NCBI GenBank assembly: GCA_045578425.1
Contig: JAZNKF010000013.1
Location: 1 to 64,000, forward strand
From: RGIG3009 sp045578425
GTDB lineage: Bacteria > Bacillota > Clostridia > Oscillospirales > Acutalibacteraceae
Direction: 5' to 3'
Length of the DNA stretch: 64,000 nucleotides
Part shown: one piece after another, positions 16,611 through 25,383 of the stretch
Position numbering within the stretch: the stretch's first letter is position 1
How the letters are laid out: each line of letters begins with the position of its first letter
Position numbers and translations under genes: made by a program
Notes under the pieces: generated by a model
Told to the model about the DNA's origin: nothing
Seen by the model: the letters and a program-made list of their open reading frames with translations, nothing else
Databases searched by the model: none

Positions 16611-19034
16611 CTATTCCTTTTTGAGTTTTGCAAACGTTGCCATGAGTTTTTTGAGTCCCGCTTTGTCAAACTGAATGGTCAGCAACGTATCGCCGCCCAT
16701 GGGTTGTACCGCGGTGATGGTACCGGTACCAAACGTTTTGTGGCTGACCACGTCGCCCACTGCCCAAGCGTTGGATACCGCTGTCGACGTTTGTTTGGGC
16801 TTGGCGGTGGAAATGCCACCGCCGAAATTTTCGGTGCGTACCGTTTCGCGGCGCTTGGTTTGCGCCGAAATTACTGTTTTGTTTGGCGAATAGGAGTTCC
16901 CCCAACTGCTGCCGCCTAAACTGCCGCCATAACTATAACGCGGCGCGGGTTTGTGTTCTTCCACAAGCGTTTTGGGGATATCTTCCAAAAACCGCGACGG
17001 CGCATTGCGCGTGGTAGAACCATACAGCATGCGGCTTTGCGCGTTGGTGATATACAGTTCCTGTTTGGCGCGCGTGATTGCCACGTAGCAAAGTCGGCGG
17101 TCTTCTTCCAATTCGTCTGGGCGGAACATGGTTTGCATGCCGGGAAAAATACCGTCTTCAAAACCGGGCAGGAAGACCACGGGAAACTCCAAACCTTTGG
17201 CGGCGTGCATAGTCATGAGCACCATGGCATCGGCGGACGTGTCATAGTTATCGATGTCGGTCATCAACGCATTTTCTTCCAAAAAGCCCGAAAGTTGCGG
17301 CAACTCTTCGCAATGTTCCTCATAACTAATCAGCGAAGATGCCAATTCGTTAAGGTTATCCACCCGCGCGGCTTCTGCCTCGCCTGCCATTTGCCACATA
17401 GCAAGGTAGCCGGTTTGTCGGAGCATTTCTTCGTACAATTTTGGCAACGTCAGTTCGTCCATGCGTTCTCGTAAATCGTCCATCATATGTATAAACGCGA
17501 GGATTTTGGATGCCGAGCGGCTCAAATCGCTGTATTCATCTGCGTGGGAGAGCACGGTATACAGCGAAACACCTTGTTCTTCGGCCAATGCGGCGGCTTT
17601 ATCCAACGTAGTATCGCCGATACCCCGTTTGGGTTCGTTGATGATACGGCGCAAACTTACGCTGTCGTCGGGATTGTTGATTACCCGCAAATAAGCAACG
17701 GCGTCACGCACTTCCTTGGTGTCGTTAAAACGGTGGCCGCCGAAAATGCGGTACGGCACCCCGCTTTTGACCAAAGCGCGTTCAATGGCGTTGGATTGCG
17801 CGTTGGCGCGGTACAGCACGGCAAAATCATTATACCGAAAATCGCCGGTAGCCACTTTATCCAACACGGTTTGCGCAATAAAACGGCCCTCTTCGTCTTC
17901 GTTTTCCAGTGTGTGCTGTTGCAACAATTCTCCTTTTCCGTTTTGTGTCCACAACGTTTTGCCTTTGCGGTTAGTGTTTTGTGCAATCACGGCATTGGCG
18001 GCATCCAAAATGTTTTGGGTGGAACGATAGTTTTGTTCCAAACGAATAACCGCACAATCAGAAAATTGTTCTTCAAAATTCAAGATATTTTCAATAGTGG
18101 CGCCACGGAATTTGTAAATACTTTGGTCGTCATCCCCCACCACGCACAAATTCCCGCTTTTTTGTGCCAACAAACTGACTAGGCGATATTGAGCGTGGTT
18201 AGTATCTTGATATTCGTCAACCATGATATACCGAAAACGGTTTTGGTATTTTTGCAATACCTGTTCATCGGTTTCCAACAACTCCACCGTGCGGCACAGC
18301 AAATCGTCAAAATCCATGGCATCGGCTTCGCGCAGGCGCTTTTGATATAGTTCGTAGCAATCGGCAATTTTTTTGAGCCGAAAATCCGCGCCCGCTTGTT
18401 CGGCAAAATCTTTGGATGAAAGCAAGCTGTCTTTTGCACGGCTGATTTCACTTAAAATCTGTTTGTGCCCGATAACGCGTTCTTCAATGTTCAGCGTTTT
18501 CATACACTCTTTCATCAATCGGCGGCTGTCATCGGTATCGTAAATTGTAAAATGCGCCGAATAACCAAGCGCCATGCCGTCGGTGCGCAAAATACGCGCA
18601 CAAAACGAGTGGAACGTGCCGGCCATCACTTGTGTGCCTTCTTCCCCCAACATAAGCGCCAAACGGTCTTTTAGTTCACCTGCCGCTTTATTGGTAAACG
18701 TAATGGCTAAAATCCGCCAAGCGGGGCACGCCTCCACCGCGCATAAGCGGTAGGTTTCTTCATTAAGAGGTAACTCCCCTGCTGCTTGATGTTGCAACGT
18801 ATCTTCCTGCTGTGGGGTAAGCGCAGGTACATGGGCGCTGTGGTACGCTTTGCCGTACCGCACCAAATTGGCGATACGGTTGACAAGCACCGTGGTTTTG
18901 CCGCTGCCGGCACCCGCCAAAATTAAAAGAGGACCTTCGGTATGGAACACCGCTTGTTGCTGAACGGCATTCATGCGCGAAAAATCACGCGATAAAATGC
19001 GGCGGCGAACATCCAAAAACGTTTGATTATCCAT
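16611..19034 (-). CDS. pcrA: ATP-dependent DNA helicase PcrA/UvrD
   Basis: An 807-residue superfamily 1A helicase with all motifs. These are the Q-motif region MNAVQQQAV, Walker A GAGSGKTT, ITFTNKAA (Ia), Walker B DEYQDTNHAQ, QNYRSTQNI (IV), TMHAAKGLEFPVVF (V) and DRRLCYVAITRAKQ (VI). The C-terminal segment VGDVVSHKTFGTGTI matches the small domain that contacts RNA polymerase in PcrA. It unwinds DNA with 3'-5' polarity in repair and replication-conflict resolution. The ATG at 19034 has AAGGAG 7 nt upstream; a TTG two codons earlier is too close to the SD. Its SD lies directly behind the terminator of the decarboxylase operon, with no room for a separate promoter. Confidence 0.95.
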   Translation of the reverse strand: MDNQTFLDVRRRILSRDFSRMNAVQQQAVFHTEGPLLILAGAGSGKTTVLVNRIANLVRYGKAYHSAHVPALTPQQEDTLQHQAAGELPLNEETYRLCAVEACPAWRILAITFTNKAAGELKDRLALMLGEEGTQVMAGTFHSFCARILRTDGMALGYSAHFTIYDTDDSRRLMKECMKTLNIEERVIGHKQILSEISRAKDSLLSSKDFAEQAGADFRLKKIADCYELYQKRLREADAMDFDDLLCRTVELLETDEQVLQKYQNRFRYIMVDEYQDTNHAQYRLVSLLAQKSGNLCVVGDDDQSIYKFRGATIENILNFEEQFSDCAVIRLEQNYRSTQNILDAANAVIAQNTNRKGKTLWTQNGKGELLQQHTLENEDEEGRFIAQTVLDKVATGDFRYNDFAVLYRANAQSNAIERALVKSGVPYRIFGGHRFNDTKEVRDAVAYLRVINNPDDSVSLRRIINEPKRGIGDTTLDKAAALAEEQGVSLYTVLSHADEYSDLSRSASKILAFIHMMDDLRERMDELTLPKLYEEMLRQTGYLAMWQMAGEAEAARVDNLNELASSLISYEEHCEELPQLSGFLEENALMTDIDNYDTSADAMVLMTMHAAKGLEFPVVFLPGFEDGIFPGMQTMFRPDELEEDRRLCYVAITRAKQELYITNAQSRMLYGSTTRNAPSRFLEDIPKTLVEEHKPAPRYSYGGSLGGSSWGNSYSPNKTVISAQTKRRETVRTENFGGGISTAKPKQTSTAVSNAWAVGDVVSHKTFGTGTITAVQPMGGDTLLTIQFDKAGLKKLMATFAKLKKE

Positions 19035-19058
19035 ATACAATCTCCTTGGGGGTTGATA

Positions 19059-19088
19059 AAAAAAGCAGGGTACGTGCCCTGCTTTTTT
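19059..19088 (-). terminator. Terminator after the decarboxylase beta-subunit gene, directly upstream of pcrA
   Basis: A 12-bp perfect stem (19059-19070 with 19077-19088) around tacgtg is followed by T residues on the minus strand. It is 11 nt past the oadB stop and only about 25 nt before the pcrA start. Confidence 0.88.
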
Positions 19089-19098
19089 AAATTAAAAA

Positions 19099-20391
19099 TT
19101 ATCCAAACAACGTCAGCAATACACCCGCGGCAACTGCCGAACCGATAACACCTGCCACATTGGGGCCCATAGCGTGCATGAGCAAGAAGTTTCCGGGATT
19201 TTCACGTTGACCTTCTTTTTGTGCCACGCGTGCCGCCATCGGAACAGCGGAAACACCGGCAGAGCCGATAAGCGGATTGACTTTACCGCCCGTAATCCAA
19301 TACATGATTTTGCCAAACAAAACACCGCCTGCCGTACCCATGGCAAATGCCACCAAACCAAGACAGATAATCAAAAGCGTTTTGGCTTGCAGGAAAGTAT
19401 GCGCATTAGCCGTGGCGCCAACCGTGACACCGAGCATGATAGTGATAATGTTCATGAGCTCATTTTGTGAGGTTTTGGTCAGACGTTCTACCACGCCGCT
19501 TTCGCGGAACAAGTTGCCAAGCATCAACATGCCGACAAGCGGTGCCGCACTGGGTAACAACAACACACAAACAATGGTAACAAAAATCGGGAACAAAATC
19601 TTTTCGGTTTTGGAGACGGTGCGCAGTTCTTGCATAACAACCGAACGTTCCTTTTTGGTTGTTAAGGCACGCATGATCGGGGGTTGGATAATCGGCACCA
19701 ACGCCATATACGAATAAGCCGCCACCGCGATAGCACCTAACAAATGCGGTGCTAATTTGGAAGTTAAATAAATAGCCGTCGGTCCATCGGCACCACCGAT
19801 GATGGCGATGGAAGCCGCTTCTTGCTCGTTGAATAAAATGCCCATTCCTTCGGCACCGGGAATCAAGCCAAGGGCACGTGCGCCGAAAAACGTGACAAAA
19901 ATACCAAGTTGCGCCGCAGCGCCCAACAAAAAGCTTTTGGGGTTGGAAATCAAGGGACCAAAATCGGTCATACAACCAATGCCAAGGAAAATAAGGGGCG
20001 GATAAATACCGAACTTGACACCTTGGTACAAGTACCAAAACAAGCCGCCTTGTTCAAAGTGTTGCCAATAGAACATGCCGTTGCTTTCGAACACCGGATA
20101 GTTTTGAGCATAAATGCCTTGGGCGAGTTGTTCAAGTTCCTCCGCCGTGAGAGGAACTAACATATTTTGTTGCGGGTCCATCACACCCGAAAAGGGCAGG
20201 TTGACAAGCAGCATACCAAAGGCAATGGGAAGAAGCAACAACGGTTCGTACCCTTTTTTGATTGCCAAAAACATTAAAACACAAGCAATGCCAATCATAA
20301 TAAGGTTTTTCCAGCCGCCGCCGGAAAAATTAAACAATTTGGCAAAACCGGACTCATTCCAAATTTGTAAAAACGCATCTAAAATTCCCAT
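19099..20391 (-). CDS. Sodium ion-translocating decarboxylase, beta subunit
   Basis: A 430-residue polytopic membrane protein of the OadB/GcdB/MmdB family. It shows the conserved FLGIGCMTDFGPLI segment, the IIGGADGPTAIY motif holding the Asp of the Na+ channel, and a GSAGVSAVPMAARVAQ-type C-terminal block with MHAMGPNVAGVIGSAVAAG. The beta subunit couples decarboxylation of carboxybiotin to Na+ export. The enzyme substrate (oxaloacetate, methylmalonyl-CoA or glutaconyl-CoA) cannot be told from this subunit. It lies 12 bp after the gamma gene in the same operon. No alpha (carboxyltransferase) or biotin-carrier gene is next to it. Confidence 0.92.
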   Translation of the reverse strand: MGILDAFLQIWNESGFAKLFNFSGGGWKNLIMIGIACVLMFLAIKKGYEPLLLLPIAFGMLLVNLPFSGVMDPQQNMLVPLTAEELEQLAQGIYAQNYPVFESNGMFYWQHFEQGGLFWYLYQGVKFGIYPPLIFLGIGCMTDFGPLISNPKSFLLGAAAQLGIFVTFFGARALGLIPGAEGMGILFNEQEAASIAIIGGADGPTAIYLTSKLAPHLLGAIAVAAYSYMALVPIIQPPIMRALTTKKERSVVMQELRTVSKTEKILFPIFVTIVCVLLLPSAAPLVGMLMLGNLFRESGVVERLTKTSQNELMNIITIMLGVTVGATANAHTFLQAKTLLIICLGLVAFAMGTAGGVLFGKIMYWITGGKVNPLIGSAGVSAVPMAARVAQKEGQRENPGNFLLMHAMGPNVAGVIGSAVAAGVLLTLFG

Positions 20392-20403
20392 AATAGTAAC
20401 TCC

Positions 20404-20787
20404 TTAAAACGGTTGCGTGTTTTGCACCATACCGGCTGCCGCCCACGTGGAACGTGCTGCCTTGGCGGCAGGGGCAATACGACGAATCGCGTACCGTGTT
20501 TTGCCATCGGACATCGCGGCAACTGCCGCTGCAATAACCGCCGCCACTTCGTCAGAAACTTCGTCGCTGTCTGCAACAATGGCACCTGCAATGGCGGCTA
20601 TCAATTCATCGGGAGTTTCCTCGGCGGTTTTGGCAGGAGCTTTTTTAAAGCCGGCAGCAACACCAAACAAGCGGAAAATAACGGTAAGCAATACCAAAAC
20701 CGAAAACACAACCAGCACACCGATTAACACCGTCTTCCCTGCTTCGGCCAATAATGCACTGTTTGCTGACAACAATACCGCTTTCAT
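20404..20787 (-). CDS. OadG-family decarboxylase gamma subunit
   Basis: A 127-residue protein with one N-terminal membrane helix (about 17-44, VLIGVLVVFSVLVLLTVIF). An Ala/Pro-rich linker follows, then an acidic and Ala-rich segment (EVSDEVAAVIAAAVAAM), and it ends WAAAGMVQNTQPF. This is the shape of OadG-type gamma subunits that hold the Na+ decarboxylase complex together in the membrane. It is the first gene of the oadG-oadB pair, with its own promoter at 20827-20855. The call rests on topology plus the adjacent beta subunit. Confidence 0.82.
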   Translation of the reverse strand: MKAVLLSANSALLAEAGKTVLIGVLVVFSVLVLLTVIFRLFGVAAGFKKAPAKTAEETPDELIAAIAGAIVADSDEVSDEVAAVIAAAVAAMSDGKTRYAIRRIAPAAKAARSTWAAAGMVQNTQPF

Positions 20788-20826
20788 GAGAAAAACTACC
20801 CCATTCCTTAAAAAATATACGGTTAT

Positions 20827-20855
20827 AGTATACTACACCAAGGGTTAAAAATCAA
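20827..20855 (-). promoter_or_regulatory. Promoter of the decarboxylase gamma-beta operon
   Basis: TTGATT (20850-20855), 17 bp and TATACT (20827-20832) lie on the minus strand, 40 nt before the gamma ATG at 20787. It is divergent from the phosphoglycerate mutase promoter. Confidence 0.78.
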
Positions 20856-20859
20856 TCGT

Positions 20860-20889
20860 TTGTCCAAAAAAACAAAAAACTTGTCCAAA
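20860..20889. promoter_or_regulatory. Direct repeats TTGTCCAAA between divergent promoters
   Basis: Two identical 9-mers (20860-20868 and 20881-20889) are spaced 21 bp apart, two helical turns. They lie between the -35 boxes of the decarboxylase and phosphoglycerate mutase promoters, which fits a transcription-factor binding site. The factor is unknown. Confidence 0.4.
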
Positions 20890-20894
20890 GAAAA

Positions 20895-20923
20895 TTGCGT
20901 TTGAGAAATTTTTGTGATATACT
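20895..20923 (+). promoter_or_regulatory. Promoter of the phosphoglycerate mutase gene
   Basis: TTGCGT (20895-20900), 17 bp and TATACT (20918-20923) lead to an AAGGATGG ribosome binding site and the ATG at 20956. Confidence 0.72.
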
Positions 20924-20955
20924 GTCGTCAGAATACAAAAAAGGATGGACAAGAC

Positions 20956-22164
20956 ATGAAATATGTTGTTTTACTGTGTGATGGCATGGCAGACATTGCC
21001 CACGCAGATTTACAAGGAAAAACGCCCATGGAAGTGGCTCACAAACCGACTATGGATGCCCTGGCTGCTCAATCAAAAGTCGGCATGGCATTTACGGTAC
21101 CCGAAGGGCTCTCCCCCGGCAGTGACGTTGCTAATTTGTCGGTGCTGGGGTACCGTCCTCTCGAATGTTATACGGGCCGTTCACCCCTGGAAGCCGCCAA
21201 CATCGGTATTGACCTTGCCGACGACGATGTTGCTTTGCGCTGCAATTTGGTAACTCTTTCCGAAAACGAGCCTTACGAACAAAAAGTAATGGAAGATTAC
21301 TGCGCCGGAGATATTCACACCGAACAAGCAGACGAGATTATCCGCACGGTGCAACAAGCCTTTGGCGGTGACGAATTTGATTTTTATACCGGCACCGCCT
21401 ATCGCCATTGTTTGGTATGGCATGGGGGCAAAACCGCCATCGGCAAACTCACTCCGCCGCACGATATCAGCGGTCAAGTAATCGGTGAGCATCTGGCAGC
21501 ACATCCCGATGCCGCACCACTGTTGGATATGATGCGGCGCAGCACAGAATTGCTAGCGAATCATCCCGTCAACGAAAAACGGCGCCAAGACGGCAAAAAC
21601 CCTGCCAATGCCATTTGGTTGTGGGGACACGGCAAACGCCCCTCTTTGCAAAATTTTGAGCAACGATTCGGTGTCAAAGGTGCGATGGTATCGGCCGTGG
21701 ATTTGCTCAAAGGGATTGCTCGACTGACTGATATGTCGGTATGCGAAGTAAAAGGCGCTACGGGATATTTGGACACCAATTTTGTGGGCAAACGGCAAGC
21801 GGCGATAAACGCTCTGGCAAACGGTCATGATTTTGTATACATACACGTGGAAGCACCCGACGAATGCGGGCACCGCGGCGAGGTACAAAACAAGGTGCGC
21901 GCCATTGAAGAAATTGACCGCCAAATACTCTCGCCGTTATTGGAAGAACTCAAAGCTTTTGGTGAATACGCTTTGTTAATTATGCCGGACCACCCCACAC
22001 CGCTGTGCACACGTACCCACTCTGCCGACGCGGTTCCCTTTTTGCTGTACCGCAGCAACGCGGCAGTAAAAAGCGGTCTTTCCCGCTTTACGGAACAAAC
22101 AGCCAAAAGCACCGGTGTTTGTGTGCCGGAAGCATCGGATTTAATGTTTGAACTGCTCAAATAA
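20956..22164 (+). CDS. apgM: Cofactor-independent phosphoglycerate mutase (ApgM type)
   Basis: A 402-residue alkaline-phosphatase-superfamily enzyme. It opens with the metal-binding YVVLLCDGMAD motif. The nucleophile block is SPGSDVANLSVLGY (phosphorylated Ser). C-terminal metal ligands sit in VEAPDECGHRGE and MPDHPTPLCTRTHSAD. It would interconvert 3- and 2-phosphoglycerate. It is the archaeal-type ApgM found in many Clostridia, shorter than the GpmI form. The ATG at 20956 follows the SD; the 14-codon upstream extension lies in the promoter. The gene is monocistronic, with a strong terminator. A role as a homoserine kinase-like paralogue cannot be excluded. Confidence 0.85.
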   Translation: MKYVVLLCDGMADIAHADLQGKTPMEVAHKPTMDALAAQSKVGMAFTVPEGLSPGSDVANLSVLGYRPLECYTGRSPLEAANIGIDLADDDVALRCNLVTLSENEPYEQKVMEDYCAGDIHTEQADEIIRTVQQAFGGDEFDFYTGTAYRHCLVWHGGKTAIGKLTPPHDISGQVIGEHLAAHPDAAPLLDMMRRSTELLANHPVNEKRRQDGKNPANAIWLWGHGKRPSLQNFEQRFGVKGAMVSAVDLLKGIARLTDMSVCEVKGATGYLDTNFVGKRQAAINALANGHDFVYIHVEAPDECGHRGEVQNKVRAIEEIDRQILSPLLEELKAFGEYALLIMPDHPTPLCTRTHSADAVPFLLYRSNAAVKSGLSRFTEQTAKSTGVCVPEASDLMFELLK

Positions 22165-22180
22165 CCGTATTTTTTGAAAA

Positions 22181-22221
22181 AAAGCGGGCGTTTGTGGTGT
22201 GCTACCACAAACGCCCGCTTT
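22181..22221. terminator. Bidirectional terminator between apgM and ldh
   Basis: A perfect 18-bp stem (22181-22198 with 22204-22221) and 5-nt loop are flanked by an A-run on the left and T-rich sequence on the right. It serves the convergent apgM and ldh genes. Confidence 0.93.
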
Positions 22222-22232
22222 ATATTTTTCAG

Positions 22233-23186
22233 TTAAAGAGATAACGATTCAAACGAGGTACGCAACGTATGGCACGAAGTATGAAACAATTCCGCTTCTT
22301 GTTCGTCAAGTGATAGCGGTATTACTCTGCGTACTCCGTTACGATTAACAATACACGGTACACCGGCAAAAACATCTTTTTCTCCGTATTCACCCAAAAG
22401 CATTGCCGAAACAGTGAGTACGCTGTTTTCGTTACCCAAAATCGCTCGGGTGATACGCGCAAGCGACATACCGATACCGTAATACGTAGCACCTTTCGCA
22501 CGAATAATCTGTTGCGCGGCATCGCGCACTTCGTGTTCCACTGCACGTAATTGTTCCCACGTACAAGCACATTCGGGCGTGTTACCGCATAATTCGATAA
22601 TCGGACAAGTAGCAAGCATCGCTTGTGACCATGGTACAAACTCACTATCGCCGTGCTCACCAATCACATACGCGTGAACATTGCGTGGATCCACGTTGAA
22701 TAATCCGCCCAACATATACCGCAAACGCGCCGTATCCAACGCGGTGCCGCTTCCCACCACACGACGAGGGTCAAAGCCGGAAATAGCACACGTAATTTGT
22801 GTCATAATATCTACGGGATTGGTAGCTACTAAAAAAATCCCGTCAAAACCGGAAGAGAGTACCGATTGCACAATACTCGAAAATACTTTTGCATTGCGTT
22901 GCAACAATTCCAAGCGAGATTCTCCGGGCTTTTGTGCCACGCCCGCACACAGCACCGCAATATCGGCATCTGTGCAATCGGAATAGTCACCTGCATATAT
23001 CCTCATGGCGGATGAAGAAAAGGCTAATCCGTGATTTAAATCCATAGCTTCGCCCATGGCACGTTCTTTGTTGATATCAATAAGCACCAACTCATCGCAC
23101 ACGTTTTGATTAAGCATGGAATAGGCATAACTCATACCTACCATGCCGGTACCTACCAAAGCCACTTTGCGAATATCCGGATTCAT
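22233..23186 (-). CDS. ldh: L-lactate dehydrogenase
   Basis: A 317-residue LDH/MDH-superfamily enzyme. The NAD site is VALVGTGMVGMSYA. The substrate loop reads AGVAQKPGESR, with Gln at the specificity position, which favours lactate over malate dehydrogenase (Arg there). The Arg of the substrate pocket lies in DTARLRYMLG, and the catalytic His in VIGEHGDSEF. It reduces pyruvate to lactate with NADH. It is the last gene of an alr-araC-ldh operon, 28 bp after the regulator, and ends at the bidirectional terminator. Confidence 0.93.
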   Translation of the reverse strand: MNPDIRKVALVGTGMVGMSYAYSMLNQNVCDELVLIDINKERAMGEAMDLNHGLAFSSSAMRIYAGDYSDCTDADIAVLCAGVAQKPGESRLELLQRNAKVFSSIVQSVLSSGFDGIFLVATNPVDIMTQITCAISGFDPRRVVGSGTALDTARLRYMLGGLFNVDPRNVHAYVIGEHGDSEFVPWSQAMLATCPIIELCGNTPECACTWEQLRAVEHEVRDAAQQIIRAKGATYYGIGMSLARITRAILGNENSVLTVSAMLLGEYGEKDVFAGVPCIVNRNGVRRVIPLSLDEQEAELFHTSCHTLRTSFESLSL

Positions 23187-23214
23187 ACGCCTTCCCCCAA
23201 TTGGTTATTTTCTA

Positions 23215-24096
23215 TTATTTTGCCTGAACAGACAGCGTATATTCACGTGGAGTCATACCGGTTGCTTGTTTAAAATGTCGCGAAAAATAGTGAACCGAGG
23301 CATATCCCAGCATATCGGCAATTTGGGTAATATTTCCTTTGCCTTCGCGTAACCATTTTTTTGCTTTTTCGATTTTCAATAATCGATATTTTTCCATCAC
23401 GCCAAGACCTGTTACGGATTTGAAGATTGTTTTTAAGTTTGTTGCGCTTTCCGAAGAATAGCGGCAAACATCGCTAAAATTCAATCCGTCACAAACGTGC
23501 TCTTCCATATAGCGTATCACACGGTCGACCAACTCGTTATCCGCCCGTCGTTTAATGGTAGAGGATATCTTCGGTTGTTTGACTGCTTCGTGATGACGCA
23601 CCGTATCAATGAGGAACATTTCCAAATATAGTTGAATAAGTTGTTGCGAACCAAACGGTGCTTCGGGTGATAGTTCCATTTGTAACGTAGCAGGGTCACC
23701 CAGTGAACATGAAAAAGTTTGGCGCGCTTCTTTGATAATTTGTGCCAACAAGTCTTGCTGTTGTTGAGTAGCATACAGGATTTTTCCGTTAAAAAACGAC
23801 ATGGCCGTGGAACGAGAAATGAACGAAACAATTACTAAATTGGGCGCAACCGTGCCGTTGGCATACAAACTATGAAACTCATTCGGTTTATGAAAAACCA
23901 TTTGCCCTTGTGACAATTCGTAACCTTTATCGTCAGCAATGATTTCTACAGTTCCTTTGTCACAATACAAAATTTCCCAAAAATTATGTTTTTCGCCTTC
24001 AAAAAGATAATCTTTGGTATGCTCCAAATAGTGAACCGTCACAATGGAATCCACCGCGATATCGCGCTTCATGGGAATCGGAATATAGTTGGTCAT
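23215..24096 (-). CDS. AraC-family transcriptional regulator
   Basis: A 293-residue protein with an N-terminal cupin-like sensor domain (about 20-110, including NFWEILYCDKGTVEI and the metal-type HKPNEFHSL). The C-terminal double helix-turn-helix spans about 190-290 and ends YFSRHFKQATGMTPREY, the AraC family signature. The SD is AAAGGA before ATG at 24096. It sits between alr and ldh with no promoter of its own, so it may control this operon or a distant sugar or stress target. The effector is unknown. Confidence 0.88.
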   Translation of the reverse strand: MTNYIPIPMKRDIAVDSIVTVHYLEHTKDYLFEGEKHNFWEILYCDKGTVEIIADDKGYELSQGQMVFHKPNEFHSLYANGTVAPNLVIVSFISRSTAMSFFNGKILYATQQQQDLLAQIIKEARQTFSCSLGDPATLQMELSPEAPFGSQQLIQLYLEMFLIDTVRHHEAVKQPKISSTIKRRADNELVDRVIRYMEEHVCDGLNFSDVCRYSSESATNLKTIFKSVTGLGVMEKYRLLKIEKAKKWLREGKGNITQIADMLGYASVHYFSRHFKQATGMTPREYTLSVQAK

Positions 24097-24127
24097 ACGT
24101 CACGTCCTTTCTGATTCACTAAAACAT

Positions 24128-25258
24128 TTACAACATCACCCGCGGAACACGTTTTCCGACGGAACAAAGTGATTCATAAGAAATGGTGTGGGAAAAAGCC
24201 GCATATTCGTCCACCGTAGGTGAATCGCCAAACACGGTGACAACATCGCCTTCCCGAACATTTTCCACATCGGTAACATCCAATAAACATTGGTCCATAC
24301 ACACTCTGCCAACTAACGGAACTTTTCTTCCTTTAAGCATCATCACGGCATCGTTTGATAGCAGACGAGGCAACCCGTCACCATAACCAATAGGAACAGT
24401 CGCCAGTGTGGTTTCTCGTTCCGTAACAAATGTGCCACCGTAGCTGATCGGCGTTCCGGCAGGTACCGTCTTAACCAACGTAACACGTGTTTTAAGCGAC
24501 AGTGACGGACGTAATTTGCACAATGTATTCATCCAAGGTGAAGGAGCAACACCATACAGCACAATACCGGGACGTACCATATCCAAATGCATTTCGGGGA
24601 ATCGCAAGGTAGCGGCGCTGTTACAACAATGTCGCAAGGAAAACGTGATACCTTTTTTTTCTAATTTTTCCAATGCTGTCATAAACAAAGAAAATTGTTT
24701 GCGGGTAGCCGTTTCGCCGTTTTGTTCATCGGCTACGGCAAAATGAGTAAAACACCCCTCTACTTCCAGATGCGGCAATACACACGCTTTGGCAATATCT
24801 TCTAACACGGCATCATCGCACACCGTATCATGGTAAAAAAATCCGACACGCGACATACCGGTATCAATTTTGATATGTGTTTTCAGTTTTACATTTGCCG
24901 TCGCTGCCGCTTGTTCTAAACGCCGAGCATATTCCAAACCAATTACAGTTTGTGTGATGTCGTGCTCGGCTAGGCACGGTGCCGCCTCGGGCGGTACATG
25001 CGATAAAATCAATATCGGTGCAGTAATACCGGCTTTGCGTAATTGCAATGCCTCGTTAAGATTGGCAACCGCCAATCGATTTGCGCCGGCGGCAAGTACC
25101 CGCTGTGCAACGGCAACGGCACCGTGACCATAGCCATCGGCTTTGACTACTGCCATCAGTTGGCAAGAATTGGAAAGCAAGTGCCGAATAGCAAAATAAT
25201 TTTCTTCAACAGCAGAGGTATCTACTTCTGCCCACGTGTATTGCCACAGGTTTGACAC
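24128..25258 (-). CDS. alr: Alanine racemase
   Basis: A 376-residue fold-III PLP enzyme. The PLP-lysine motif is MAVVKADGYGHG near residue 40. The catalytic Tyr lies in ISYGGTF, with VGRVCMDQCLLDVT near the C-terminus. It makes D-alanine for peptidoglycan. The start is GTG at 25258, with an AGGGGGAA ribosome binding site in front. It is the first gene of the alr-araC-ldh operon, with a clear promoter at 25291-25319. Confidence 0.95.
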   Translation of the reverse strand: MSNLWQYTWAEVDTSAVEENYFAIRHLLSNSCQLMAVVKADGYGHGAVAVAQRVLAAGANRLAVANLNEALQLRKAGITAPILILSHVPPEAAPCLAEHDITQTVIGLEYARRLEQAAATANVKLKTHIKIDTGMSRVGFFYHDTVCDDAVLEDIAKACVLPHLEVEGCFTHFAVADEQNGETATRKQFSLFMTALEKLEKKGITFSLRHCCNSAATLRFPEMHLDMVRPGIVLYGVAPSPWMNTLCKLRPSLSLKTRVTLVKTVPAGTPISYGGTFVTERETTLATVPIGYGDGLPRLLSNDAVMMLKGRKVPLVGRVCMDQCLLDVTDVENVREGDVVTVFGDSPTVDEYAAFSHTISYESLCSVGKRVPRVML

Positions 25259-25290
25259 CGCTATTCCCCCTTTTTATCATATATAGAAAT

Positions 25291-25319
25291 ATTATACTGT
25301 TTTTCAGAGCACGATTCAA
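25291..25319 (-). promoter_or_regulatory. Promoter of the alr operon
   Basis: TTGAAT (25314-25319), 17 bp and TATAAT (25291-25296) lie on the minus strand, starting 20 bp after the ribosomal operon terminator. Confidence 0.85.
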
Positions 25320-25340
25320 GAGAAAAATAAAAAACAAACA

Positions 25341-25378
25341 AAAAAAACTCCCGCAGAGTTTTCTGCGGGAGTTTTTTT
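25341..25378 (-). terminator. Terminator of the ribosomal superoperon
   Basis: A 17-bp stem with a gttt loop (25341-25357 with 25362-25378), GC-rich at its heart and flanked by A and T runs, lies just after the rplQ stop. The symmetrical runs would let it work in both directions. Confidence 0.93.
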
Positions 25379-25383
25379 GTGGT

